From: Pyrolobus sp964613695
Lineage (GTDB): Archaea > Thermoproteota > Thermoprotei_A > Sulfolobales > Pyrodictiaceae
Reading direction: 5' to 3'
NCBI GenBank assembly: GCA_964613695.1
Contig: CAZTIR010000019.1
Span: forward strand, 1 to 25,118
DNA: 25,118 bases
Below are positions 15,892 through 22,781 of the stretch, one piece after another. The notes beneath the pieces are model-generated. The model did not search any database. It saw only the letters and a program-made list of their open reading frames with translations, and was not told where the DNA came from. A program made the position numbers and the translations under genes. Numbering within the stretch: the stretch's first letter is position 1; every line of letters begins with the position of its first letter.

Positions 15892-16468
15892 CGCCCTCTA
15901 CCTCTACTACCGCGTAGTACCCGTGTGCTAAGGGGCCAGGATTTACGAGCAGGGTCTCGCCATACCTGGTTACACCCCTAGCTTCATGTATATGACCGTG
16001 TAGGAATACGAGAGGTTTAAACTCGTCTATGAAGTCTCTTAACTCGTATAATCCGGCGTGAACACCGCTATACGTCAAGTCGAGGAACCCGTGGACAGGA
16101 TAGTGGGAGAGTACAAGCAGTTTCTCGCGAGGAGGTTGAGAGGATAAGATGGAGATAACGCGTTTAAGATCCTGCACGGGTTGCAAGCCACCGATACCAG
16201 CTACAACTAGGCCGCTGGAGTAGTACTCGACGCGGCCGTCGAGGAGCCAGTTGTTATCCCGGAGGATGCGCGCTATGTGAAGATCATCCATGTTACCCGT
16301 CACTGATAGAACTCTACGCTCGGCCCTCTTCAGTATCTTCTCGAGGCGCGAGTTACAGCATATGTCACCGGTTATCGCAATAAGGTCCACGTCCTTACGG
16401 TGCTCTTCTATAACCTCCTCTAACGCATCCAGGTTGCAATGGATATCGCTTACATGTAGTATATACAT
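15860..16468 (-). CDS. Calcineurin-like metallophosphoesterase
   Basis: A predicted phosphoesterase of the archaeal Icc-like type (COG2129-like). Motifs in the 202-residue product: SDIHCN at residues 7-12, ITGDICCN, TGNMDD, LSHYPVHG and LHGHIHE, giving all six usual metal-site positions. The ATG at 16468 begins five residues before the first strand; an ATG at 16483 would add five. It is the first gene of a two-gene run with the secreted protein, which it overlaps by 32 bp. It is the second of three metallophosphoesterases in this window; they differ in length and motif context and are not recent copies. The substrate is unknown. Confidence 0.87.
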   Translation of the reverse strand: MYILHVSDIHCNLDALEEVIEEHRKDVDLIAITGDICCNSRLEKILKRAERRVLSVTGNMDDLHIARILRDNNWLLDGRVEYYSSGLVVAGIGGLQPVQDLKRVISILSSQPPREKLLVLSHYPVHGFLDLTYSGVHAGLYELRDFIDEFKPLVFLHGHIHEARGVTRYGETLLVNPGPLAHGYYAVVEVEGDDAEAKLYKI

Positions 16469-16505
16469 GCTCCAGGCGCCCATGTAGTGCGAGCATACAC
16501 TCCAG

Positions 16506-16513
16506 TTTAATTA
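16506..16513 (+). promoter_or_regulatory. TATA box for aIF2-gamma
   Basis: TTTAATTA, the most AT-rich stretch between the divergent genes, predicts transcription start near 16535 and a leader of about 15 nt that contains AAAGGGGT (16534-16541) as the ribosome binding site. Confidence 0.5.
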
Positions 16514-16549
16514 GGGTAGGGGCGTCTTGCGCTAAAGGGGTAGTGCAGC

Positions 16550-17815
16550 TTGCCCAAGCTTGACAGAGAGGAGATTGAGGCTCAGCGACGTAGACAACCC
16601 GAGGTTAACATTGGCGTTGTGGGCCACGTCGATCATGGTAAGACTACACTGGTTCAAGCTATAACCGGGATTTGGACTGCGAAGCATAGCGAGGAGCTTA
16701 AACGAGGTATGACGATTAAGCTTGGCTACGCGACCGGCGAGATATGGTATTGCGAGGGGGCTGAGGAGCCGGAGGCTTTCCAACCGTCTCCCGAGAAGTG
16801 CCCAGAGGGTACGACCCCAAAGCTGCTCAGGAAGGTCAGCTTCGTGGATGCGCCGGGCCACGAGGTTCTAATGGCTACGATGCTTAGCGGAGCTGCGCTA
16901 ATGGACGGTGCTATACTGGTGATAGCGGCTAACGAGAAGTGCCCGCAGCCGCAGACGCGCGAGCATTTTGTGGCATTGGATATTGTGGGTGTCCGTAAGC
17001 TAGTAGTGGTTCAGAATAAGGTTGACGTGGTTACGCCGGAGCAGGCTAGGAAGAACTACGAGGAGATTAGAGAGTTTCTCAAGGGCACTTGGGCTGAGAA
17101 ACTACCGGTCATACCGGTTAGCGCGCTCCACAAGGTTAACATAGATGCTCTCCTAATGGCTATAGAGGCTTTCATACCAACGCCACAACGCGACCTCTCT
17201 AAACCCCCGCTCATGTTCGTGGCGCGTAGCTTCGACGTGAACAAGCCGGGTACGCCCCCCGAGAAGCTTGTGGGCGGTGTGCTAGGCGGGAGTATAGTGC
17301 AGGGCGTGTTAAGGGTTGGTGACGAGATTGAGATAGCGCCGGGCGTCAGGGTAGAGAAGCGTGGTAAGGTGAGCTACGAGCCTATAGTCACGGAGGTCAC
17401 TAGCCTACGCTTCGACAACCTTGAGGTAGAGGAGGCTAAGCCGGGCGGCCTCGTAGCCGTTGGGACTAAGCTGGATCCGAGCCTCACCAAGGCGGATAGC
17501 CTGGTCGGTAACGTTGTAGGCAAGCCGGGTCACCTGCCGCCCACGCGTTACGAGCTACGCCTCGAGTATAGGCTATTAGAGCGCGTGGTAGGCACCAAGG
17601 ATCTAGTAAGAGTACAACCCATCAGGCCGCGCGAGCCCCTCATGATAACTGTTGGCACGGCTATAACCATGGGCATCGTGACAAAAGTTACAAAGGATGA
17701 GATGGAGGTTACGTTGCGTAGGCCTGTTGTAGCCTGGGAGGGCGCTCATGTAGCTATATCGAGACAAGTTCGTGGCAGGTGGAGGCTGGTCGGCTGGGGC
17801 ATAATAAAGGACTAG
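16550..17815 (+). CDS. eif2g: Translation initiation factor aIF2, gamma subunit
   Basis: The GTPase subunit of archaeal initiation factor 2, which carries initiator methionyl-tRNA to the ribosome. The 421-residue protein has G1 GHVDHGKT at 25-32, switch 1 with GMTIKLGYA, G3 DAPGHE at 100-105, G4 NKVD and SALHK, followed by two beta-barrel domains with the conserved RSFDVNKPG, GGVLGGSI, EAKPGGLVAVGT and LRRPV segments and the WGII ending. The zinc-knuckle insertion normally has four cysteines; here only C68 and C84 remain, the second Cys of each CxxC being lost. The start is the TTG at 16550. The sequence is otherwise very close to Sulfolobus aIF2-gamma, so identity is certain. Confidence 0.97.
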   Translation: MPKLDREEIEAQRRRQPEVNIGVVGHVDHGKTTLVQAITGIWTAKHSEELKRGMTIKLGYATGEIWYCEGAEEPEAFQPSPEKCPEGTTPKLLRKVSFVDAPGHEVLMATMLSGAALMDGAILVIAANEKCPQPQTREHFVALDIVGVRKLVVVQNKVDVVTPEQARKNYEEIREFLKGTWAEKLPVIPVSALHKVNIDALLMAIEAFIPTPQRDLSKPPLMFVARSFDVNKPGTPPEKLVGGVLGGSIVQGVLRVGDEIEIAPGVRVEKRGKVSYEPIVTEVTSLRFDNLEVEEAKPGGLVAVGTKLDPSLTKADSLVGNVVGKPGHLPPTRYELRLEYRLLERVVGTKDLVRVQPIRPREPLMITVGTAITMGIVTKVTKDEMEVTLRRPVVAWEGAHVAISRQVRGRWRLVGWGIIKD

Positions 17816-17863
17816 AGAACGGGTATCGGCAAGGCCGGGTTTCGTCATCGGCAAGCGCCTCGG

Positions 17864-17882
17864 GAGGTAGCCAAACTACCTC
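17864..17882. terminator. Hairpin downstream of aIF2-gamma
   Basis: GAGGTAG (17864-17870), a 5-nt loop CCAAA and CTACCTC (17876-17882) form a perfect 7-bp stem 49 bases after the aIF2-gamma stop, inside the 179-bp space between two convergent genes. It may mark the 3' end of either message. No strong T run follows on the plus strand, so the role is uncertain. The rest of 17816-17994 shows no gene. Confidence 0.35.
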
Positions 17883-17994
17883 ATAGCCACTAGCGTTTAG
17901 CGTCGGAGAGTGTGATATATGGGCTCTTGCCACCGCCCACTCTGGAATATAACTGAGTATGACTAGGCTATTATGTTGAACTTGTTTTCGCGTT

Positions 17995-19587
17995 TTAGGC
18001 TTCTCTTGACCGGACTCTCCCCCAGGCGCTCGACAATCTTCCTAATAGATTCTCGAAGGTCTTTCTAATGGTTTCGAGGCTCGCGTTGTTAAGCTGCTCG
18101 ATGTATGCGCTAACCTCCCTCCATTCCCTTAGCTCTTCAAGCTTTACTCCAACCTCCTCTGCTCTCTCCTCGATCTCCTCGACTAGGAGCTCTAGGTACT
18201 CAACTATCGTTCTTCTAAGCTTGTCGATATTGACTGCGAGGTTGTATAAGTCGTTTATCCCTCTAAGCCTTTGGAGAAGGTTCATGGCCTCACTACAATC
18301 CTTCGGCAACCCGTTTTCGGCAGCATAGGCTGCGATGGCGTTGCACCCTCTTACAAGCTCTTCAGCCGTCTTGTACAAGTGCGTGATTATGTTGTTCACT
18401 GTGTTGTGGTACTGTTTTTCTAGTGCAGCTAGCATCCTCTCTAGAAGCGGTAGGTCGAGTAGACCCGCGTGTAATGCCTTCTCCCTGAGCCCCTCTATAC
18501 CCTCCTCGACGCTCTTAAGGAGGGCGTTTACATGCTCGTCTAGTAGGCCTCGTTTCGAGAGCTCATCTCGTATACGTCTTACCTCCCTTTCATACATTGA
18601 CAGCGACTCTAGGATGGATTGTCTCTCCTCCTCTACGCCCCTCAGCTCTGCCAACAGCTTTGCGAGCTTGTAGAGAGTCGATAAGAGTGCTCCTGCTAGT
18701 CCTACAACGAGGGCTATCGTCACGCTCGTCAAGGTGATGCAGGAGAGCGTGGTGCTTATGAGGGTCTCCGCGTCCACCGTTATGAAATACCCTAGGAGTG
18801 TTAGGAGCGGGGCCGAGGCTAGCACCGTCTTTGAGGTGGGGACTGTAGAGGCTCCTAGTGTAGCTATTCTCGACTCGATGCTGGACGCGAGGCGCGCTAT
18901 ACTAGCCGCTATGAGGACAGATATTATCGTAGTTATGGTGGAGTAGACTAGGACCGGGTACAGGCTAGTGGCAGGGATGGGTTGGGGTTGTGACGGGCTT
19001 AGGAGGGCCTCCACGACCGGCTTAACGGGTTTGAGTACCGGCGAGACCAGGCTGCTGTAGCAGAGTTTCGAGCCCGCAGCCCATAGAGTTGTCAATAGCA
19101 TCGTATACATGTAGGAGTATACCAAGGCGGCTATTACCGCTCCACGTGCATTACCGGATACCGCCGCATACATGGCAACCAGTAGTGGCGCGGCATAGAC
19201 GCCCTCTGGCATCTTTAGGGAGGCTGCTGCAACCGCTCCCGTGGCAAGCCCTGCAACATCACGCCTCCTCACGCTTAGAACTGCAGCCGCTGCTATGAGG
19301 GTATATACGAGCAGAGCTGTGAAGAGTATCATGTCGTGCATAGCTATTAGGAGCCAAGGTTGGCCCGTAGCAGCGGCAAGTGTGAGAGCCGAGAGTATAA
19401 TCGAGCCGGAGTAGACGAAACCCGTGAACAATGGTGTTGTCGTGGCCGGGTATGCCGCGGCCCATGCTAGGCCGAGCGAGATTATCATCATCTCGGTCTT
19501 GTCGGGTATCCAAGGATACGCGTAAAGGAACAGGATGAGAGCCACGCCTGCATAAATCGATACGAGTATCCTTGATAGTCTCGGCAC
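17995..19587 (-). CDS. Polytopic membrane protein with long C-terminal coiled coil
   Basis: I do not recognise this 530-residue protein. Residues 1 to about 310 contain roughly eight hydrophobic segments (for example near 8-25, 53-72, 80-105, 110-125, 150-170, 213-232, 255-272 and 282-310). Residues about 315-530 are soluble and almost wholly helical, with heptad-like charged repeats (ERQSILESLSMYEREVRRI, LRRTIVEYLELLVEEIEERA) and one pair of cysteines near 415-430. This layout suggests a membrane platform with a cytoplasmic or external rod. It starts at GTG 19587, 33 bp after the pilin-like gene, so the two are probably cotranscribed. A surface-structure or secretion role is an inference from that neighbour. 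Confidence 0.78.
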   Translation of the reverse strand: MPRLSRILVSIYAGVALILFLYAYPWIPDKTEMMIISLGLAWAAAYPATTTPLFTGFVYSGSIILSALTLAAATGQPWLLIAMHDMILFTALLVYTLIAAAAVLSVRRRDVAGLATGAVAAASLKMPEGVYAAPLLVAMYAAVSGNARGAVIAALVYSYMYTMLLTTLWAAGSKLCYSSLVSPVLKPVKPVVEALLSPSQPQPIPATSLYPVLVYSTITTIISVLIAASIARLASSIESRIATLGASTVPTSKTVLASAPLLTLLGYFITVDAETLISTTLSCITLTSVTIALVVGLAGALLSTLYKLAKLLAELRGVEEERQSILESLSMYEREVRRIRDELSKRGLLDEHVNALLKSVEEGIEGLREKALHAGLLDLPLLERMLAALEKQYHNTVNNIITHLYKTAEELVRGCNAIAAYAAENGLPKDCSEAMNLLQRLRGINDLYNLAVNIDKLRRTIVEYLELLVEEIEERAEEVGVKLEELREWREVSAYIEQLNNASLETIRKTFENLLGRLSSAWGRVRSREA

Positions 19588-19620
19588 TCTAATCCCCGAG
19601 CGCCAGTCTTCACGGTATGG

Positions 19621-19971
19621 TCATTTGAGTCTGTAGACGCGGCCCTCAGCCATCAAGCCTTTACAACGCCCATAGACGACTATAGCGGAGCCAGGCGGTA
19701 TCACGACAACAGTCGCATTCATCACACCCTCCTTGTTTATAATAGTGCATGCGCCTCGCTCGCTTAGCAGAGTCGCGTTTATACTCATCTTGCACGGATT
19801 GTAGACAACCCAGCCTCCATCCGGAAGCTCGACGAGCGAGAGTATACACGGCTTGCTTACATGAGGAGCGTTTGCAATGCTAGCCACGTAGGCTAGCACC
19901 GCCGCACCCGACACTAGCGTAGCGATTAGGAGCAGGGCGGTGGACACTATGGTCTCGCTTCTAACCCTCAC
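19621..19971 (-). CDS. Small pilin-like or secreted single-pass protein
   Basis: The 116-residue product starts MRVRSE, followed by a hydrophobic helix at about 7-30 (TIVSTALLLIATLVSGAAVL), then a beta-rich exterior part with four cysteines (PCILSL, NPCKMS, GACTI, GRCKG). A short basic head, a polar -1 residue and a hydrophobic helix without proline is the layout of archaeal type IV pilin-like proteins processed by a PibD/FlaK peptidase, but the acidic residue before the helix is not the usual Gly/Ala/Ser, so an ordinary signal anchor is equally possible. The cysteines could form two disulfides. It starts at GTG 19971 and is followed after 33 bp (23 nt past the stop to the next start region) by the polytopic membrane protein. 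Confidence 0.62.
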   Translation of the reverse strand: MRVRSETIVSTALLLIATLVSGAAVLAYVASIANAPHVSKPCILSLVELPDGGWVVYNPCKMSINATLLSERGACTIINKEGVMNATVVVIPPGSAIVVYGRCKGLMAEGRVYRLK

Positions 19972-20284
19972 GCTCGTGCACCCATCGATACACCAGTCGC
20001 TCTACTAGTCCAGAGGGGTGAGCGAAACTAGGGTAGCCTTGATTACCGGTTACAAGCTAAGCCAACGTGGACAACCGGGATCGCCCGCTCAACGGCGCCG
20101 TAGCGCGCGGGATGAGAGCGGGTATCCGGTTGCTCCCCCGCTACCCCCTCACGGGAAAGTAGATTAACAAGCTGGGCCTCCATCCCACCCGGCTCCCCGG
20201 TCCCCTGCGACACGACCCCGTGTCGTCGGGGCTAGATGGGCAGGGGTCGGGTCACTCCCGGCCGCATCTCACTAAACTAGCATA
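19972..20284. other. GC-rich gene-free interval with nested inverted repeats
   Basis: No convincing reading frame, tRNA or C/D sRNA is visible in these 313 bases between the beta-CASP RNase gene's stop and the pilin-like gene's start. It is notably structured: CGACACG (20208-20214), loop ACCC and CGTGTCG (20219-20225) form a perfect stem immediately inside CCCCTG (20202-20207) and CAGGGG (20241-20246); CCATC (20180-20184) can pair with GATGG (20235-20239), which would cross the previous stem; CCCGCTC and GAGCGGG form a further stem near 20083-20121. It might be a long 5' leader of the pilin-like gene or an independent RNA. Motifs of RNase P and SRP RNA were looked for and not found. Confidence 0.4.
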
Positions 20285-21553
20285 CTAGTCTAGGACATAC
20301 TTCTTGTTCTCCTCTGCAACCTCTATGTCTGCACTGAGCCTCTCTCTAACAAACTCGGCAAACTGGTCGGCCGTATTAGACTCGCTGTGAACCACTAGAT
20401 CCCTCTCAGGGTTAACCCTCCTTATGAGCTCAAGAAGCCCATACTTGTCGGCATGGCTCGAGAAGTCGAGCCACTCCACTCTCGCGCGGATAGGCTCCCC
20501 CGTCTCGCTGAAGACACCCTCCTCTAGTATCTTCCTACCAGGAGTGCCCGGCGCCTGGAAGCTCACCAGGACTACGGCGTTCTTGGGATTATGCATGAGC
20601 TTCTTGAGATAGTAGAGGCTCGGCCCGCCCTTGAGCATCCCGGCAGATGCTATTATCACACCCGGCCTTTTCCACACCCTCCTCCTATCCTGCCAACCGT
20701 TGACGAACGTGAACGCCTCCCTAGCCTTGCGTAGCAGGTCGACGTTGCGGATATAGGAGGGGTTCTCGAGGAAGATGTCAGTCACCTGCCTAACCATCCC
20801 ATCAACGGCCACGTCTATACCCAAGTCTCTCTCGGCGAGCACCATCATAACCTCCTGGCCCCTGCTGATGCTAAACGCTGGTATGAGCACGGTGCCGCCT
20901 TTCTCAACAACCTCCTCAACTATAGACACGAGACGCTCCTCTACAACGCGGCGCGGCGGGTGGGTCGAAGCCCCATAGGTAGCCTCTATGATCATGAGGT
21001 CTACGTGGGGCATGCCATCCACACGAGCGGGCTCCATGAGCTTAGTGTATATCGTGTTAACGTCGCCCGTGTAGAGTATCCTCTTCCCGCCAACCTCGAC
21101 AAGCGCCATAGCGCTACCCGGGATATGGCCCGCAGGGTATAGCCTAACCTCGAACTCCTCACCCACCCCAATGGGCTCGAAATAGTGCCCAACCACCGCG
21201 GACTCAAGCAGCCGCTTAACCTCAGGCTCCTCGTACATAGAGTAGTAGCCGTTAAGCTTCAGAAAATCAGCCCACATCAGCCTCGCCATCTCGAGAGTAG
21301 GCTTCGTCGCTATCGTTGGAGGAGTGTACGTGATATAGTAGGCCGGCGCGGTGCCAATGTGATCGAGATGAGCATGGGTCAACACGATACCATCCACTAG
21401 CCTCGGCGGAACAGTCTTAGCGAAGACGGGCCTATCCTCCTCGTCGAAGTTCACGCCAGCGTCCAGGAGCAGTATACGCCCCTTGTACCTCACAGCTATA
21501 CTCGCACGCCCAACCTCGCGAGCCCCTCCCAGCACCTCAACCTCTACACTCAT
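20285..21553 (-). CDS. Beta-CASP metallo-beta-lactamase RNase (aCPSF2-type)
   Basis: A zinc-dependent ribonuclease of the CPSF73 family that cuts or trims RNA in archaea. The 422-residue protein shows HAHLDHIG (motif 2), the PAGHIPGSA motif 3, YTGDVN motif 4 and the beta-CASP domain with LIPAFSISRGQE, VIIASAGMLKGGPS and the final FSSHAD histidine segment. It lacks the N-terminal KH domains that define aCPSF1, so it belongs to the shorter aCPSF2 type, reported to have exo- and endonuclease activity. The ATG at 21553 has GGTGA 3 nt upstream. It is divergent from L38e, an arrangement linking an RNA-decay enzyme with a ribosomal protein promoter region. Confidence 0.93.
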   Translation of the reverse strand: MSVEVEVLGGAREVGRASIAVRYKGRILLLDAGVNFDEEDRPVFAKTVPPRLVDGIVLTHAHLDHIGTAPAYYITYTPPTIATKPTLEMARLMWADFLKLNGYYSMYEEPEVKRLLESAVVGHYFEPIGVGEEFEVRLYPAGHIPGSAMALVEVGGKRILYTGDVNTIYTKLMEPARVDGMPHVDLMIIEATYGASTHPPRRVVEERLVSIVEEVVEKGGTVLIPAFSISRGQEVMMVLAERDLGIDVAVDGMVRQVTDIFLENPSYIRNVDLLRKAREAFTFVNGWQDRRRVWKRPGVIIASAGMLKGGPSLYYLKKLMHNPKNAVVLVSFQAPGTPGRKILEEGVFSETGEPIRARVEWLDFSSHADKYGLLELIRRVNPERDLVVHSESNTADQFAEFVRERLSADIEVAEENKKYVLD

Positions 21554-21704
21554 CTCTCACCGCACCTCACTCCTACAGAACAAGGTAAGTGCATGGCACC
21601 CCTATAACCGGCACTATACGCGCCCCATTCTATACGAGCAGCGCCAGCCGAGCAAACAAGGGGTTAAGAGGGGTTCACCGGGTAGACCCGCGCGGTGGGG
21701 AAGA

Positions 21705-21998
21705 ATGCCCAAAGAGGTTAAGAGCGTTGACGAGTTCCTCGAGGCGGCTAAGAGGGCTTCCGAATGCCGGGTTAAAAAGAGCTACGTCTACGTAAAGACG
21801 GAGAACGGGGTCGAGAAGAAGCCCATACTAAAGGTGAAGGCGCGTACACGCCGCTACCTCTACACGCTGAAATTCGAGGACTATAAACAGGGTATAGAGT
21901 TCGCGAAGAAGCTGAAAGAGATGGCGTCAAGAGGCGAGGCGTGCAACGGCAACATCAATATACTGGATAGCGACGTGGCGCAAGAGCTAGGAGGCTAG
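21705..21998 (+). CDS. rpl38e: Ribosomal protein L38e
   Basis: A small basic protein of the large ribosomal subunit, shared by eukaryotes and a subset of Crenarchaeota. The 97-residue product begins MPKEVKSVDEFLEAAKRA and has the family core KVKARTRRYLYTL at about 42-54, matching eukaryotic L38 (RCSRYLYTL) in order and spacing. It differs by an insertion of around ten residues (near 27-37) and a longer C terminus with a NINILDSD segment. The ATG at 21705 has GGTGGGG about 6 nt upstream; the frame is open upstream but runs antisense through the RNase start and is not coding. TATA-like TTAAG at 21664-21668 or TCTATAC near 21629 may drive it. Confidence 0.82.
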   Translation: MPKEVKSVDEFLEAAKRASECRVKKSYVYVKTENGVEKKPILKVKARTRRYLYTLKFEDYKQGIEFAKKLKEMASRGEACNGNINILDSDVAQELGG

Positions 21999-22135
21999 TA
22001 TACCAGTAGACCGACCGGCAGCTACACCATACAATACACTAGCCTAGAGACCCCCTCCCGCCCCCAGGCCCTTACAGGAGCCGAGCAGGGAACCGGCAAG
22101 AGAATGCACAATAGCGCCACGAGGCCACCACGTTT

Positions 22136-22318
22136 TCACAGATAGGCTGTGTACACGTGCCCATTACCATCCCGACCCGACACCAGGAATTGGAAGGCTC
22201 CACGCGAAACCAGGGTTAATCGCACCTCGCGTAAAGTTAACCGCCAGTTAACTTCACCTTCGCCCCGACACTCCCAGCCACCATACCCATTACGATCCAG
22301 GGTCTGAAAGCGTAACAC
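22136..22318 (-). CDS. Possible small protein, weakly supported
   Basis: A 60-codon frame from GTG 22318, with GGTGGG 8 nt upstream, to TGA at 22136. In favour: an alternating polar/hydrophobic pattern typical of beta strands (EVNWRLTLREVRLTL, then GAFQFLVSG) and two similar turns, LDRNGY and RDGNGH, encoded by a near-identical 13-base repeat 126 bases (42 codons) apart in the same frame. Against: arginine is written with CGN codons and never AGG, unlike every confident gene here, and no family is recognised. It could be a remnant of transferred DNA or chance. Confidence 0.28.
   Translation of the reverse strand: MLRFQTLDRNGYGGWECRGEGEVNWRLTLREVRLTLVSRGAFQFLVSGRDGNGHVYTAYL
22215..22255. repeat. 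Phased GTTAAC repeats with a 21-bp palindrome
   Basis: GTTAATCGC (22215), GTTAACCGC (22236) and GTTAACTTC (22247) are direct repeats spaced 21 and 11 bases, that is two and one helical turns. The last two lie in a perfect palindrome: AAGTTAAC (22234-22241), CGCCA, GTTAACTT (22247-22254). Same-face phasing plus dyad symmetry is what a dimeric DNA-binding protein would use. Confidence 0.45.
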
Positions 22319-22382
22319 GACTGCAGCCCACCAGCCGGAGCCTGTGGGTGCACTACGAGCACGTCGCGGTAGCGGCTAGAGT

Positions 22383-22493
22383 GGTATCACGCGTCTAGCT
22401 ACTCTACGCCTCCTAGTATCCAGGCGGGGTAGCTCAGATGACCCAAGACTAGACGCCTACCCCGCAATCGTGATACCCGCGTCAAGTATCACG
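22383..22493. ncRNA. Candidate structured RNA: pseudoknot with an alternative pairing partner
   Basis: Three perfect stems fit within 95 bases. Stem A: GGTATCACG (22383-22391) with CGTGATACC (22469-22477). Stem B: GCGTCTAG (22391-22398) with CTAGACGC (22449-22456). Stem C: GCGGGGTAG (22424-22432) with CTACCCCGC (22457-22465). B and C cross, forming an H-type pseudoknot enclosed by A. A third copy, GTATCACG at 22486-22493, can instead capture CGTGATAC in an 8-bp hairpin with a 9-nt loop, so stem A has a competing partner as in a switch. The strand is not determined: minus-strand transcription would make it a leader about 65 nt before the weak small frame; plus-strand would place it about 290 nt before the metallophosphoesterase. 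Confidence 0.5.
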
Positions 22494-22736
22494 TTCGAGT
22501 AACCTGTCTATGCTCCCCGCCCCTCCCGGGCTAGCCGATAGGCGCTAGGGTTTGGGTGGCGGGCAGCCATCTGTAACACCGGCAGAGGGTATTACGATTG
22601 TCGAGTGGCGTGTTGAATCCGGTCTCGTATGAGCTTGCTCGCTGGCGGCCCATCGATAAGGGTGGAGCGCAGAGGGAATACTTTCTTTCCACGTACAGCA
22701 ATCACGTTCAAAGTCGTGTAAGGATGCGTCCATCTG

Positions 22737-22772
22737 CCGGTGTACCGGTAGGCTTGCCTGTCGGTACACCGG
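22737..22772. promoter_or_regulatory. 36-nt near-perfect hairpin just upstream of a start codon
   Basis: CCGGTGTACC (22737-22746) is the exact reverse complement of GGTACACCGG (22763-22772); the 16 bases between them also pair (two G-T wobbles) down to a tiny loop, giving a stem of about 17 bp. It ends 9 bases before the ATG at 22782. The related elements GTAACACCGG (22573-22582) and CCGGTGTTAC (22790-22799) are exact reverse complements of each other, so this sequence type occurs four times in 230 bases. It could be an operator array or an RNA element controlling the phosphoesterase. Confidence 0.5.
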
Positions 22773-22781
22773 TCTCTCCTT

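Larger units (their letters stand above)
21999..22781. other. 783-bp interval without a confident gene, rich in inverted repeats
   Basis: Between L38e and the next metallophosphoesterase there is no recognisable protein, tRNA or C/D sRNA. The interval does contain several non-random elements, listed separately: a weak small reading frame, phased GTTAAC repeats with a palindrome, a set of stems that form a pseudoknot, and a near-perfect hairpin just before the next start codon. CCCATTAC[C/G]ATCC also occurs twice (22160-22172 and 22286-22298). A pyrimidine-rich stretch at 22049-22070 follows L38e and may mark its 3' end. No origin-recognition-box sequence was seen. Confidence 0.6.

Noticed and set aside
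17909..17960. GTGATAT...CTGA as a possible C/D sRNA after aIF2-gamma
   Set aside because: Box C mismatches at its last two positions, there is no internal D'/C' pair and the interval is too long for one guide.
19972..20284. RNase P RNA or SRP (7S) RNA
   Set aside because: The invariant RNase P segments (GGAAAGTCC, ACAGAA..CGGCTTA) and the SRP GGAAGG/AGCA tetraloop region are absent on both strands.
20003..20290. TACTAGTC direct repeats flanking the structured interval, as target duplication of a mobile element
   Set aside because: The right copy overlaps the stop of the RNase gene, the core ACTAGT is a short palindrome, and no transposase or terminal inverted repeats are present.
22423..22465. 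GCGGGGTAGCTCAG...CTACCCCGC, which at first looks like a tRNA acceptor stem with a D-loop A box
   Set aside because: Only about 42 bases separate the arms, and there is no anticodon arm, T arm or GGTTCGANNCC box; the arms fit the pseudoknot better.
22545..22769. 74-codon minus-strand frame over the same region
   Set aside because: Atypical composition, no ribosome binding site and no recognisable motif.
21999..22781. Replication origin
   Set aside because: No origin-recognition-box-like TCCAGTGGAAA sequence, no AT-rich unwinding stretch and no cdc6/orc1 gene nearby.
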